Counted from the stretch's first letter, positions 1 through 9,678 are shown. The stretch: DNA of 64,000 nt from Pseudofrankia saprophytica (GCF_000235425.2 NZ_KI912266.1:5652166-5716165), one strand, 5' to 3'. Numbers and translations: made by a program. The notes: generated from the letters alone by a model not told the origin.

Positions 1-214
1 GGACCAGGAACGTCAGCGAACCGCCCGCGGCCAGCCCCTGACGCAGCGACAGCGCCTCACCGCCAACACCTGGGAGTAACTCGTCCGCGAACAGGACCTC
101 ACGCCGTGCCTGTGCCTGCTGCTCCTGGCGGTCCGCCTCCGCGTCGATCAGGCCCGCGGCCAGCCCGGCGACCGAGGAGGCGGCGCCGGGGGCGGCATCG
201 GTGGGGGCGCTCAC
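1..214 (-). CDS. Probable MFS transporter, N-terminal part only (runs off the window)
   Basis: An open frame starts at a GTG (codon at 212-214) and runs leftward out of the window, giving about 71 residues. After an Ala-rich start it reads LFADELLPGVGGEALSLRQG and then enters a hydrophobic stretch (GGSLTFLV). From memory, actinobacterial major facilitator sugar permeases have a similar lead-in before the first membrane helix, but the helix itself is cut off. It follows the GH3 gene on the same strand by 57 bases, so it would be the third gene of a GH2-GH3-transporter operon and could import the released sugars. No strong ribosome-binding site is visible. The transporter call is inference and another membrane protein is possible. 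Confidence 0.45.
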   Translation of the reverse strand, partial: MSAPTDAAPGAASSVAGLAAGLIDAEADRQEQQAQARREVLFADELLPGVGGEALSLRQGLAAGGSLTFLV

Positions 215-271
215 GACCGCGCCCGATCGGGGGGCGCTGGCCGGAACTCGAAGATGTCGGACACCACTGGC

Positions 272-2797
272 CTACTTCCCGGGCGTTGTCAGCGAGGCGG
301 GAGACGCGTCGCGGACGGTCGTGCTGGACAGGTAGGAGCGCCGGCCTTCGAGGACGGCCACGTCGCCCACGACCTCGAAGGCGCCGCGCAGCCGGATGTC
401 GTCGGACGAGCCGCCCACGAGGACCTGGACCGGCCCGGGCTCCAGGAGGAAACGTCCGTCGAGACCGACGTAGCCGAGCTGGCTCATCGCCACGGCGAAC
501 TCCACGGTCGCCGCCGCGCCAGGGGCGAGGCTGATCCGGGTGAAGCCGACCAGCTCCTGGGCGGGCCGGGTGACACCGGTCGCCTGGTCGGCGAAGTAAA
601 GCTGCACGACCTCGTCACCGGCGCGTTCACCGGAGTTCCGCACGGTCAGGCGGACGGTCACCGCCGCGTCGACATCGACGGCGGCCTCGACATCCGAGGG
701 GCTGATCGCGAGGTCGGTGTAGTCGAACGTGGTGTAGCTCAGGCCGTGGCCGAACGCGAACAGCGGGGTCGACGGCAGATCCAGGTAGCCCTGGTGCATG
801 TCCTGGTCGGTGCGCCGGTAGCCGGTGCCGGTCGGCTGGCCGGAGTAGACCGGCGCCTGCCCGGAATGGCGGGGAATCGAGATGGGGAGCTTCCCGCCGG
901 GGCTGATGTCTCCGAACAGGGCCCCGGCCAGGGCCGTCGCGGCGTGCTGGCCGCCGTAGTAGCCGTACAGCAGCGCAGGCAGGTCGTCGACCACGTGGGT
1001 CAGCGCCATCGGCCGGCCGGTGAGGATGACGCCGACGCACGGGGTGCCGGTGGCGGCGACCGCCTGGACGAGCGCGACCTGGTTCGCCGGCAGGTCGAGG
1101 TTCGCGGTGTCGCTGCCCTCGCCTTCGGTGATGCCCGGCGTGAACCAGCCTCCCCGCCCGCCGAGGGCGAGGATCACCACGTCGGCGTCCCGGGCCGCCG
1201 CCACCGCCGCCGGGATGTCGGCCGGTTCCCCGTCCTGGACGCCGCACCCGGCGGTCACCGTCACCTCGGCGCCAGGGGCGGCGGCGCGGACGGCCTCGGC
1301 CAGGGACCGTGCGCCGTACATCTCGCGCAGGTAGTCGTCGACCGACGTCCCCAGCGGGCCCGAAAGCTCCTCGATCATCATTCGGACGGTGTCGTCCGAG
1401 ATCGTTCCAGCCATCTGCTCGGTGCCGGGAATGTTGACCCGTTCTCCCCGGAACCGGGAGGCGAGCAGTTGCAGCGCGCCCGGATAGGTGTACGCCGGGA
1501 AGGCGACCGCGACGCCGTCCGCGTGCGGGCCGACGACCGCGACCCGCCGAAGGCCGCGGGACAGCGGAAGCAGGCCGTCGTTCTTGAGGAGGGTGACGGA
1601 CCGCTGGGCGAGACGGCGGGAGAGCTCGACGCCGTCGCGAGCCGTCGCGTTGATGACGACCGGGTCCTCGGGGACGTAGGGCGTGTCGAACAGGCCAAGG
1701 GCGAACTTGTCCCGCAGCACCCGCCAGCACGCCTGGTCCAGCTGCTCCACCGGGACCGCGCCGCGACGCACCGCCTGGGCGAGGACGGGGCCGTAGCCGT
1801 CGGGAATCGGCAGCTCGACGTCCAGGCCGGCGGCCAGCGCCAGCCGGCCGGCCTCCTCGGAGTCGCGGGCGACCCGCAGCCGACGGTGCAGGTGGCCGAT
1901 GGTGTCGTAGTCGGACACGACGGTCCCGGTGAACCCGAGGCGGTCGCGCAGCAGGTCGGTGAGGATGTCGCGGCTCGCGCCCGCCGGGACGCCGTCGACG
2001 GTGCTGTAGGAGTTCATCACCGACGCCAGCCCGGCCAGCTTGATGGCGGCCTCGAACGGGCGGGCGTACACCTCGTACAGCTCGCGCGGCCCGACGGCGG
2101 TCCGGGCCATGTTCTGGCCGGCCTCGGTGAGGCCGTAGCCCAGGAAGTGCTTGCCGGTGGCGATGGCGCCCTCGCGCAGGTCGGTGCCCTGCAGGCCGCG
2201 AGTGAACGCGACGCCCATCGCCGAGACCAGGTACGGGTCCTCGCCGTAGGTCTCGTGCACCCGCCCCCAGCGGCCGTCGCGGGCCACGTCCATCACGGGC
2301 GACAGGACGAAGGGGTGGCCGATCGCCCGGACCTGCCTGCGCAGGACGCCCGCCATCTCCTCGACCCCGGCCGGATCCCAGGTCGCGGCCAGGCCGATCG
2401 CCGTCGGGAACGACGTGAACCCGGGCGACACCACCCCGTTCAGCGCCTCCACATGGAAGATCGCCGGGATGCCGAGCCGGGTGCGGGCGACCAGGAACCG
2501 CTGGATCTCGTTGACGGCCTTCGCCACCCGGTCGGGCGTCTTGTGGCCCAGCATCCCGAGTGCCGCGACGTGCCCGATCCCCAGCCCGAGGGCGCGCTCC
2601 GCCTCGTCCTGGCGCAAGCCGTCGACGCCGAGAAGCCCGGTCGGCATCGTCGCGGTGACCTGCTGCGCCTTCTCCTCGACGGTCATCGCCCGCAGGAGCT
2701 CGGTCGCCCGATTCTCAGGACTCGCGGCGGCACCCAGGCTCATCCATGACTCCTTGCCAGGTTCGGCTGGCCGTCCGGAGGACCCCGTGCCCGTCAT
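272..2797 (-). CDS. Glycoside hydrolase family 3 beta-glycosidase
   Basis: This 841-residue protein is a GH3 enzyme that hydrolyses terminal beta-linked glucose or xylose from oligosaccharides with retention. The N-terminal TIM-barrel domain shows KHFLGYG and the nucleophile motif VVSDYDTIGH, with Asp near residue 296. The (alpha/beta)6 domain follows, with LLKNDGLLPLS at its start. A C-terminal fibronectin-III-like domain contains GDEVVQLYF. No signal peptide is visible, so it probably acts in the cytoplasm on imported oligosaccharides. Its ATG overlaps the stop of the upstream GH2 gene by 4 bases, so the two are translationally coupled. Internal Met19 (MSLGAAAS) is an alternative start. Beta-glucosidase versus beta-xylosidase cannot be decided from sequence. 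Confidence 0.93.
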   Translation of the reverse strand: MTGTGSSGRPAEPGKESWMSLGAAASPENRATELLRAMTVEEKAQQVTATMPTGLLGVDGLRQDEAERALGLGIGHVAALGMLGHKTPDRVAKAVNEIQRFLVARTRLGIPAIFHVEALNGVVSPGFTSFPTAIGLAATWDPAGVEEMAGVLRRQVRAIGHPFVLSPVMDVARDGRWGRVHETYGEDPYLVSAMGVAFTRGLQGTDLREGAIATGKHFLGYGLTEAGQNMARTAVGPRELYEVYARPFEAAIKLAGLASVMNSYSTVDGVPAGASRDILTDLLRDRLGFTGTVVSDYDTIGHLHRRLRVARDSEEAGRLALAAGLDVELPIPDGYGPVLAQAVRRGAVPVEQLDQACWRVLRDKFALGLFDTPYVPEDPVVINATARDGVELSRRLAQRSVTLLKNDGLLPLSRGLRRVAVVGPHADGVAVAFPAYTYPGALQLLASRFRGERVNIPGTEQMAGTISDDTVRMMIEELSGPLGTSVDDYLREMYGARSLAEAVRAAAPGAEVTVTAGCGVQDGEPADIPAAVAAARDADVVILALGGRGGWFTPGITEGEGSDTANLDLPANQVALVQAVAATGTPCVGVILTGRPMALTHVVDDLPALLYGYYGGQHAATALAGALFGDISPGGKLPISIPRHSGQAPVYSGQPTGTGYRRTDQDMHQGYLDLPSTPLFAFGHGLSYTTFDYTDLAISPSDVEAAVDVDAAVTVRLTVRNSGERAGDEVVQLYFADQATGVTRPAQELVGFTRISLAPGAAATVEFAVAMSQLGYVGLDGRFLLEPGPVQVLVGGSSDDIRLRGAFEVVGDVAVLEGRRSYLSSTTVRDASPASLTTPGK

Positions 2798-5313
2798 CGC
2801 GGCTCCTCCGCCCGGCCCGCCGGCAGCGCCTCGATGCGGGTGGTGGCGGGTGGACAGCCATCGGCTGTGACGGTCACCGTGATCGCGCCGGGCGCGGTCG
2901 GGCGGATGACGGCGAGCGCGCGCCCGTCGTAGGTCGTCCGGACGGTGTCGAAGAAGTTCTCCTCCGACCGCGGGTCCGCGCTGCCAAAACCCGCCAGCAC
3001 ACCCGGCCCGGCGACCTCCACGGCCACCCGTCGGTCGGCCGTGTTGAAAAGGTTGCCGGCGCCGTCGACCAGGCTGACGGCCACGAACGCGAGGTCGCGG
3101 TCGTCGGCCGTGATCCTGGCCCGATCGACCGCGGCCTCTAGTCGAACCTCGCCTGCGGCCGAGTTCAGGGACATCCGGCCGGTCTCGTGCCCGTCGATGT
3201 AAGCGACGGCGGTGAGTTCACCAGGCTCGTAGATGGTGTCGAACGCGGCGATAAACCGGTTCTTCTCCCCCGCCGGCGCCGTGGCGACCGAACGGCCGTT
3301 GACCAGCAGCTCGACCTCGTCCGCGGCCGAGTAGACGTCGATCCGGACCGGCCCGTCCTCGTGGCCGCCCCAGCTCCAGCTGGCCACGGAGTCACTCCAC
3401 GACCACCACGTCGCCAGCCGGACCCGCTGGCCGTACCGCTCGGGACGATGGACGGCGATGAAGGGCTCGGCCCGCAGACCGAAGACGATCTCCCGGTAGT
3501 AGGAGGCGGGACGACGATGGCCGGTGATGTCGATGTCACCGCACCACGCCGCCAGCCACGGATAGGCGCCCTGATGGTCTGGCATCGCGCCGGCCGACGG
3601 CTCGGGGTCGCCCTGGTACTCGACCCGGCCGATCCCCGGCTCGCCCAGGTAGTCCCAGCCGGTCCAGGTGAAGTCCCCGATGACGTGGCTGTTGTCCTGG
3701 ACGAGCCGCCAGTTGCGATCGATGTCCGACGGATGCGTCTCGGTACCGACGATCACCCGGTTGGGAAACAGCGTCCGGTCCAGCTGATATCGGGAGTCGA
3801 GATAGTTGTAGCCGGCGACATCCAGGTACGCCATGGACTCCGCGGTCCGCGTGGTGACGATCTCGGAGGTCATCAGCGTCGGCATGAACTCGCGAAAGCG
3901 AGTCATCAGATCGTTGACGTCGCCGGTCGTGTCGGTGGTTGAAGCGACGTCCGCGCTGGGCTTCTCCGCGGGCCCCGTTCCGCCACCGGCCATGACCGAG
4001 AACAGGTCCGGCCCGGCGGCCAACAGGCCGTTGACGGCGTTCGTGACGAACCGGGTGCCGTCGAGCTCACGGACCTTCTCGGCGAGCCGGCGACCGAGCA
4101 CCGCCCCGGGCGCGGTGCCCACCTCCGGGATCTCGTTGCCGATGCAGTAGAAGACGACGCAGGGGTGGTTGACGTCCTTCATCACCATCGCGCGCACGTC
4201 CGACTCCCAGCTGGCAAGGAAGTCGCCGGCATAGTCGTGAGCGGACTTCGACCGCGTCCAGACGTCACTGAGCTCGTCCATCACGAGCATGCCGAGCTCG
4301 TCGCACGCGTCGAGCAACGCCCTGCTGATCGGGTTGTGAGCGCTACGGATCGCGTTGAAGCCGGCCTGCTTGAGGATCTCCACCCGGCGCCACTCGGCCC
4401 GGTCGATGGTGGCCGCGCCGAGCAAGCCGTTGTCGTGGTGGATGCAGGCACCGCGCAGCTTTACCGGTTCGCCGTTGATCCGAAGACCCCGCCGGGTATC
4501 GACGGTCAGCGAGCGGATCCCGAAAGGCGTCGCCTGTTCGTCGAGACGGTCAGAGTCGGCGGTGACGGTCGTCCGGCACGTGTAGAGGTGCGGATGCTCC
4601 ACGCCCCACAGCCGAGGCCCGACCACGGTCAGGCGCTGACGCAGGACGGCTTCGTCGCCGGGAAAAATGGTGACCGGCGCGACGTCCCTGGCGACGACCT
4701 CGCCGTCGGCGTCCACGATCTCGGTGGTCACCTCGACCGTCCGCGTCACGGCCGACTCGTTCTGGATCTCGGTTGCCACCGCCACGATGGCCAGCTCGTC
4801 GTCGATGACCGGGGTCGTGACGCGCACGCCGTCGAGCGCCAGGTGCAGCAGGTCGGCGACGATGATGCTCGTGCCGCGGTAGATGCCTCCGCCGGTGTAC
4901 CACCGGCTGTCGTCCTGGCTGCGCGCCTCCACGCGTACCTCGTTGTCCGCTCCGTACCGCAGCAGGTGGTCGGCGCGGATGTGGAAGGTGGAGTAGCCGC
5001 TGGCGCACTGTCCCGCCAGGTCGCCGTTGAGGTAGACCCGGGCGTGGCGGTAGACGCCCTCGAACTCGAGCGTGACCCGCCGCGCGCGGTGCTCCTCCGG
5101 CACGAAGAACGTCTTCGTGTACTCGTAGCCATCCGCCGGGAAGTAGCCGCGGTGACCCGCCTCCGGATCCGAACCGTCCCGCTCGCGGCACACCATCGCG
5201 TCGTGCGGCAGCCGGACCGGCTCCCACCCGTCGTTCACCCGGCCTAGCAGCGCCTGAAACGAGTCACGCTTCCGGCGGTACGACCAGCCGTCATTGAACG
5301 ATCTGCGGATCAA
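2794..5313 (-). CDS. Glycoside hydrolase family 2 (beta-galactosidase-like)
   Basis: The protein has about 839 residues. The N-terminal jelly-roll domain contains EFEGVYRHARVYLNG and GGGIYR. An immunoglobulin-like domain and a TIM barrel follow, with the acid/base motif IGNE and the probable nucleophile Glu in VGTETHPS. A C-terminal extension has DUF4982/Big-type character (EVELLVNGRS). The frame is open further upstream to 5427, but the family-like start is LIRRSFNDGW. It begins at a TTG (5311-5313) preceded by GGGAGAG at good spacing, so I chose it. It is the first gene of the minus-strand glycosidase operon and ends in an ATGA overlap with the GH3 gene. Two LacI-type operators lie in its upstream region. 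Substrate could be a beta-galactoside or another beta-glycoside such as a glucuronide or mannoside. Confidence 0.9.
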   Translation of the reverse strand: MIRRSFNDGWSYRRKRDSFQALLGRVNDGWEPVRLPHDAMVCRERDGSDPEAGHRGYFPADGYEYTKTFFVPEEHRARRVTLEFEGVYRHARVYLNGDLAGQCASGYSTFHIRADHLLRYGADNEVRVEARSQDDSRWYTGGGIYRGTSIIVADLLHLALDGVRVTTPVIDDELAIVAVATEIQNESAVTRTVEVTTEIVDADGEVVARDVAPVTIFPGDEAVLRQRLTVVGPRLWGVEHPHLYTCRTTVTADSDRLDEQATPFGIRSLTVDTRRGLRINGEPVKLRGACIHHDNGLLGAATIDRAEWRRVEILKQAGFNAIRSAHNPISRALLDACDELGMLVMDELSDVWTRSKSAHDYAGDFLASWESDVRAMVMKDVNHPCVVFYCIGNEIPEVGTAPGAVLGRRLAEKVRELDGTRFVTNAVNGLLAAGPDLFSVMAGGGTGPAEKPSADVASTTDTTGDVNDLMTRFREFMPTLMTSEIVTTRTAESMAYLDVAGYNYLDSRYQLDRTLFPNRVIVGTETHPSDIDRNWRLVQDNSHVIGDFTWTGWDYLGEPGIGRVEYQGDPEPSAGAMPDHQGAYPWLAAWCGDIDITGHRRPASYYREIVFGLRAEPFIAVHRPERYGQRVRLATWWSWSDSVASWSWGGHEDGPVRIDVYSAADEVELLVNGRSVATAPAGEKNRFIAAFDTIYEPGELTAVAYIDGHETGRMSLNSAAGEVRLEAAVDRARITADDRDLAFVAVSLVDGAGNLFNTADRRVAVEVAGPGVLAGFGSADPRSEENFFDTVRTTYDGRALAVIRPTAPGAITVTVTADGCPPATTRIEALPAGRAEEPR

Positions 5314-5443
5314 TCCAGCTCTCCCGGTCGTGTGACAGCCTCGGCTGCCACGACAGGTGACAGCCGCAGGCAAGGCGTCCCTGCGGCGGGCATGAGGCAG
5401 GAGGCGGTGAACCTGGTCGGATGACACGCCTCGTGCCCGACGC

Positions 5444-5461
5444 CACTAGCGGGTGCTAGTG
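5444..5461. promoter_or_regulatory. Operator 1 of the LacI-type regulator
   Basis: The sequence CACTAGCGGGTGCTAGTG is a perfect 7-bp inverted repeat around a 4-bp spacer. It lies between the divergent GH2 and LacI genes. Two related 18-mers occur at 5487 and 6631. LacI-family proteins bind such palindromes, so this is the probable control site of the glycosidase operon. Confidence 0.75.
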
Positions 5462-5486
5462 ACGCGGAACGTAAGCTAGCATCGGC

Positions 5487-5504
5487 GACTAGCACGCACA
5501 AGTC
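5487..5504. promoter_or_regulatory. Operator 2 of the LacI-type regulator
   Basis: The reverse complement reads GACTTGTGCGTGCTAGTC. It matches operator 3 at 15 of 18 positions and operator 1 at 13 of 18, and is itself partly palindromic (GACT...AGTC). It lies 38 bp upstream of the chosen LacI start, suggesting autoregulation. Confidence 0.65.
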
Positions 5505-5541
5505 CAACGTGTTTCGGACCGACGTGACGGGAGGGCGGGCG

Positions 5542-6543
5542 GTGGCCGTGCCTGAGCCGACCACCAGTCGGCGGGTAACCGCCCTGGATGTGGCCCGCGA
5601 AGCGGGCGTCTCGCGGGCAACCGTCGGGTTCGTCCTGAACAACACCCCAGGCCAGACGATCCCGGAGAGCACCCGCGAACGGGTGCTACGGGCCGCCGAA
5701 CGCCTCAGCTACCGGCCGAACAGCGCCGCACGCGCCCTCGCCAGCGGACGCAGCCGCATCATCCTGCTCGTGCTGCCCGACTGGCCGGTGGAGTTCCGGA
5801 TGCGCGACTACCTGGACGAGGTCTCCCTCGTGCTGGACCAGGCCGGGTACTCACTGGTCACCTACACCCGCCACCCCGACCAGGCGGCCCGGCCACTCTG
5901 GGAGTCCCTCAACCCTGACCTGGTGGTCGGCACTCTCCCGTTCAGCGCACCCGACGTCGCGTCCATGCTCGCGTGCGGAGTCCGGCAGATCTATCCAGAT
6001 CCCGACCGCCCGGACCTTCCCGACGTATCCCTCGCGATCAGCGCCGGACCGGAACTCCAGGTCGACCACCTCCACGAGCGCGGCCACCGCAATCTGATCT
6101 TTGCCGCCTTCGGCGAGGCGCGCACATCCTCACTGGTCCTCGCCCGACACCAGGCGGCATCCGACCGAGCACGTTCTCAGGGCCTGGCGGCACTCGGGTT
6201 GGAGCGCATCAACTACCGGGATGCCACCCCTGACGACGCGGTCCGCCGATGGCTCCACGCCGGTATCACCGGCGTGGTCGCGTTCAACGACGACGTCGCC
6301 GCCGCCGTCGTCAGCGCGGCGATACGCGCCGGCGTGCGGATGCCCGAGGATCTCGCGGTGATCGGCCACGACGACTCCCCCATCGCGACGATGTTCGTAC
6401 CCGCGCTGTCCACCATCCAGATCGATACAGCCGCCCTCGGACGCGGATTCGCCGAGTTCGTACTCCACAGGGTCGAACGCCGTCCCCTGCCCGCCTCGCG
6501 CGCCTTGCCGAAACCCACCGTCGTGCGACGCGAGACCACCTGA
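5542..6543 (+). CDS. LacI-family transcriptional regulator
   Basis: The protein has 333 residues. The N-terminal helix-turn-helix reads VTALDVAREAGVSRATVGFVLNN, followed by the hinge helix RPNSAARALASG. A periplasmic-binding-protein-like sugar sensor domain fills the rest and ends with the typical DLAVIGHDDSPIA and LSTIQ elements. The frame is open from a GTG at 5509, but the GTG at 5542 has GGGAGGG six bases upstream and puts the helix-turn-helix at the usual distance, so I prefer it. It is divergent from the GH2-GH3 operon and is followed by the broken GH43 gene. The three matching palindromes around it indicate that it represses both sides and itself until a sugar ligand is present. Confidence 0.9.
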   Translation: MAVPEPTTSRRVTALDVAREAGVSRATVGFVLNNTPGQTIPESTRERVLRAAERLSYRPNSAARALASGRSRIILLVLPDWPVEFRMRDYLDEVSLVLDQAGYSLVTYTRHPDQAARPLWESLNPDLVVGTLPFSAPDVASMLACGVRQIYPDPDRPDLPDVSLAISAGPELQVDHLHERGHRNLIFAAFGEARTSSLVLARHQAASDRARSQGLAALGLERINYRDATPDDAVRRWLHAGITGVVAFNDDVAAAVVSAAIRAGVRMPEDLAVIGHDDSPIATMFVPALSTIQIDTAALGRGFAEFVLHRVERRPLPASRALPKPTVVRRETT

Positions 6544-6630
6544 ACCACCGCAAGGCGCGACCGATTTCGCGACCGATGTGCGGGCTTGCCCGGGGGTACT
6601 GAAACAGGCATGTTGGTAGACCCAAGCGTC

Positions 6631-6648
6631 GACTAGTGCGTGCTAGCG
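6631..6648. promoter_or_regulatory. Operator 3 of the LacI-type regulator
   Basis: GACTAGTGCGTGCTAGCG lies 9 bp upstream of the probable GTG start of the GH43 gene. It shares GTGCTAG and flanking bases with operators 1 and 2. Its closeness to the start codon would block transcription or early elongation. It links the GH43 remnant to the same regulon. Confidence 0.65.
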
Positions 6649-6657
6649 TTGGGCTGC

Positions 6658-7821
6658 GTGAACGTCAATCCGATCCTGCCCGGCTTCCACCCGGACCCGT
6701 CGATCTGCCGGGTCGGCGCGGACTACTACCTCGTGACCTCGAGCTTCGAGTACTTCCCGGGGGTGCCGATCTTCCACAGCACGGACCTCATCGGCTGGGA
6801 ACAGCTCGGCAACGTCCTCGACCGCCCCACCCAGCTGAACGTGGCCCCGGGCCTGGCCTCGGCCAGCACCGGGATCTTCGCGCCGACCCTGCGCCACCAC
6901 GACGGCAGGTTCTGGCTCGTGACGACGAACTTCGCCGACGTCCGCAGGGGCCATCTCATCGTCCACACGACCGACCCGGCCGGCGCCTGGACCGACCCGG
7001 TGCACACCGGCGGCGCGACGGTCGGGATCGACCCCGACCTGGCCTGGGACGAGGACGGCACCTGCTATCTGACGTGGTGCTTCCCCGGCCAGATCATGTA
7101 GGCCGTCGTCGACCCCGAGAGCGGGAAGCTGCTCTCCGAGCCCCAGAAACTGTGGAGCGGCACCGGGCTCGCACACCCCGAAGGCCCGCACCTTTTCCGC
7201 CGGGACGGCTGGTGGTACCTCGTCATCGCCGAAGGCGGCACCGACCGGGGCCACGCCGTGTCGATCGCGCGCTCGCGCTCCATCACCGGTCCCTTCACCG
7301 GCAACCCCGCCAACCCGATCCTCACCCGGAGCGTCACCCTGGCGGCGGGCCGGGCCCCCGACGCGACCGAAGCCAGGCGCCTGCTGGCCGTGCGCGTCCA
7401 GGACCAGCACTGGCAGGCCACCGCGACGCTCCCCGAGGGGGACGCGTGCCTGACCGTCCGGATCGACGACGCGCACTGGGTCGCCGTCGAGCGGCGCGGG
7501 GACGTCCTCGCCGCCAGGATGGTCCTCGGCCCGCTCGACCAGACCCTCGCGACCGCCGCCGGAATCAGCGCGGACGACGCCCTGGCCGTCCGCGCCGTGG
7601 CGCACGCCGACGCCGCCACCTTCCGCGCCGGACCCGACCAGCTCGAGCTGGGCCACCTCACCGGCGGCGCGTTCCGGCCGCTCGCCACGGTCGACGGGCG
7701 CTACCTCTCGACCGAGGTCGCCGGCGGCTTCACCGGGCGCGTCGTCGGCGTCGAGGCGATCGGCACCGACGCCGTGCTGTCACGGTTCGAGTACCGGGCC
7801 CTGGAGCCGGCCATGCCCTGA
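6658..7821 (+). pseudogene. GH43 beta-xylosidase/arabinofuranosidase, broken by an in-frame stop and an internal deletion
   Basis: The frame from GTG 6658 begins NPILPGFHPDPSIC, the classic GH43 start with the catalytic-base Asp, and continues with TSSFEYFPGVPIFHS. It hits an amber TAG at 7099-7101 after FPGQIM, where relatives usually have Gln, so a CAG-to-TAG change is likely. The same frame then continues (GTGLAHPEGPHLF, IAEGGTDRGHAVS) to a TGA at 7821. A second lesion is visible. After NPANPILT the usual remainder of the propeller is absent, and the frame jumps to the C-terminal beta-sandwich (RVQDQHWQATATL). The total of about 387 residues is well short of the usual 500 or more. It would once have released xylose or arabinose inside the cell. 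Confidence 0.82.
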
Positions 7822-7914
7822 GTTGGTCCGAGGTTGGTCCGGGCGGAGGCGGCCAGGTGCGGCCTCACCTCACCGCAGCCGGGCCGCCCGCGGGACCTCA
7901 TCTCCTGCTCTATG

Positions 7915-9678
7915 TCACGCGACTGCCTGCTCGCGGCAGTAGGAGCGGTACGTCGACGACGAACGAAGCAGCGAAGTATGGGAGCCGATGTCGCCGACTC
8001 GTCCCCGTTCGACGACCACGATCTGGTCGGCCTTGCGGATGGTGGCGATGCGATGGGCGATGACGAGTGACGTCCTGTCGGCGAGGAGCCGGTCGAGGGC
8101 GCCGAGCACGAGACGCTCGCCGGTGGCGTCGAGTGCGCTCGTCGCCTCGTCCAGGACGACGATCGCCGGGTCCTTCAGCATCACCCGGGCGATGGCGAGG
8201 CGTTGTCGCTGGCCGCCGGAGAGCGTGACGCCGCGTTCGCCGAGCTCCGTGTGGATTCCGCTGTCCCAGCCTCGGACGAACTCCCAGGCGTTCGCCGCCT
8301 CCAGCGCCGAGATGATCTCCTCGTCGGTGGCCGTCGGCCTGGCCATGCGAAGGTTGCGTGCCAGCGAGCCGCTGAGCAGGACGGAGTCCTGGAAGACGAC
8401 GCCCACGGCGGCGCGCACCGAGGCCTGGGTGACCTCGCGCAGATCGTGGCCGTCGATCGTCACGCGGCCGTCGGTCGGGTCGAAGAACCGAAGCAGCAGC
8501 TGGGCGACGGTGGACTTCCCCGCCCCGGACGGGCCGACGAGCGCCGTCGTCTGACCGGGTTCGATGGTCAGGTCGAACTGGTTGAGGACCAGGCGTGACT
8601 CCCTTCCCGGGTAGGCGAACGAGACCTGTTCGAAGGCGACGCCGCCGCGGGTGACGGCCAGGGCAGGTGCGTGGGGGCGGTCAGCCACCGCGGGCCGTTC
8701 GTGAAGCAGCTCCGCTGTGCGTTCGCTCGCGGTCAGTCCGGCGATGACCTCCGGCAGGGTGGTCATGACCTGCGTGAGCGCGTTCGACCCGCGCAGCCAG
8801 AAGCCCCAGACCGCGACCACGTCACCGATCTCGAGCGTGCCTGTCGCCGTGCGCCAGGCACCGATGAACAGGAGCAGGAAGGGCGCGACGAACGCGAGGT
8901 GGAAGCCGAGCGGGTCGGCGTAACGGTGCTGGAGCCGCGCGAAGGTCTCCGAGCCGATACGAATCCGTTCGGTTCCCCTGCGGACCTGGTCCAGGGCGTC
9001 GTCCTCGGCGTTGAACGCCTTGAGCAGTGCGTTCACGCCGAGCATTTCGGCGAGTGTTCCGGACGTCCTGCCCAGCTCGTCTCTGATGTCGCGGCTGTGG
9101 CGGCGAAGCCGCGGAAGGACCAGCAGCGTCCACACGACGGCCACAGCGAGCAGCCCGAGCGCGAGCAGCGCCATCCACAGGTCGACCCACGCGATGAGCC
9201 CCACCGAGATGATCAGCAGTGCGACCGCCCACCACAACACCAGGCCCTGCCAGACCGCCAGCTCCAGGCGCTCGGTGTCCTGGTTGATCAGGGCCGCGAC
9301 GTCGCCGACGCGCGAGCGGTGGAAGAAGTCCATCGACAGTCGCTGCACATGCTCGTACAGGGCGCGCCGCAGGTTGTTGGCCCACCGCGCTGCTCCGCGG
9401 CGGGTCCAGGTATGCGCGAGGTAGGCGGCGACAAGGAAGGTCGCGGCGATGGCGATCGCGGCCAACGCGGGTCCCTGCCAGCCCGCGCGGACGAACTGGT
9501 GCGGATCACGTTGGATGCGGTTGAGCACGACCCGGAACACGGCAGGGGTGAGACTCTGCGAGACGGCGTCGACGAGGATGAGCAGGTAGCCGCCGACGAG
9601 GAGCCCTCCTCCGTCACCGGCGTGCTCGAACAATGTGCGCAGCGCGTGCGGTTCCCGCGCACGGCGGCTAGGTGCCAT
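7915..9678 (-). CDS. ABC exporter half-transporter (membrane domain fused to ATPase)
   Basis: The protein has 587 residues. The N-terminal part is a six-helix type I exporter domain (hydrophobic segments near residues 27-50, 68-88, 140-185 and 265-300). The C-terminal ATPase has Walker A GPSGAGKST, the Q-loop GVVFQDSVLLSG, signature LSGGQRQRLAIAR, Walker B AIVVLDEATSALD and the H-loop AHR. It should work as a homodimer or heterodimer exporting a lipid, peptide or drug-like molecule. It begins 21 bases after the stop of the oxygenase gene on the same strand, so the two probably form one transcript. No ribosome-binding site is obvious. The cargo is unknown, but co-transcription suggests it may be the oxygenase product. 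Confidence 0.92.
   Translation of the reverse strand: MAPSRRAREPHALRTLFEHAGDGGGLLVGGYLLILVDAVSQSLTPAVFRVVLNRIQRDPHQFVRAGWQGPALAAIAIAATFLVAAYLAHTWTRRGAARWANNLRRALYEHVQRLSMDFFHRSRVGDVAALINQDTERLELAVWQGLVLWWAVALLIISVGLIAWVDLWMALLALGLLAVAVVWTLLVLPRLRRHSRDIRDELGRTSGTLAEMLGVNALLKAFNAEDDALDQVRRGTERIRIGSETFARLQHRYADPLGFHLAFVAPFLLLFIGAWRTATGTLEIGDVVAVWGFWLRGSNALTQVMTTLPEVIAGLTASERTAELLHERPAVADRPHAPALAVTRGGVAFEQVSFAYPGRESRLVLNQFDLTIEPGQTTALVGPSGAGKSTVAQLLLRFFDPTDGRVTIDGHDLREVTQASVRAAVGVVFQDSVLLSGSLARNLRMARPTATDEEIISALEAANAWEFVRGWDSGIHTELGERGVTLSGGQRQRLAIARVMLKDPAIVVLDEATSALDATGERLVLGALDRLLADRTSLVIAHRIATIRKADQIVVVERGRVGDIGSHTSLLRSSSTYRSYCREQAVA

Noticed and set aside
254-2749. Very long plus-strand open frame opposite the GH3 gene
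   Set aside because: It is the antisense shadow of the GH3 coding sequence, caused by high GC in third positions. Its product has no family resemblance, while the minus strand gives a full GH3 protein.
7822-7914. Possible terminator between GH43 and the ABC exporter
   Set aside because: Only 5-bp stems were found (AGGTG/CACCT, GAGGC/GCCTC), no better than background at this GC content.
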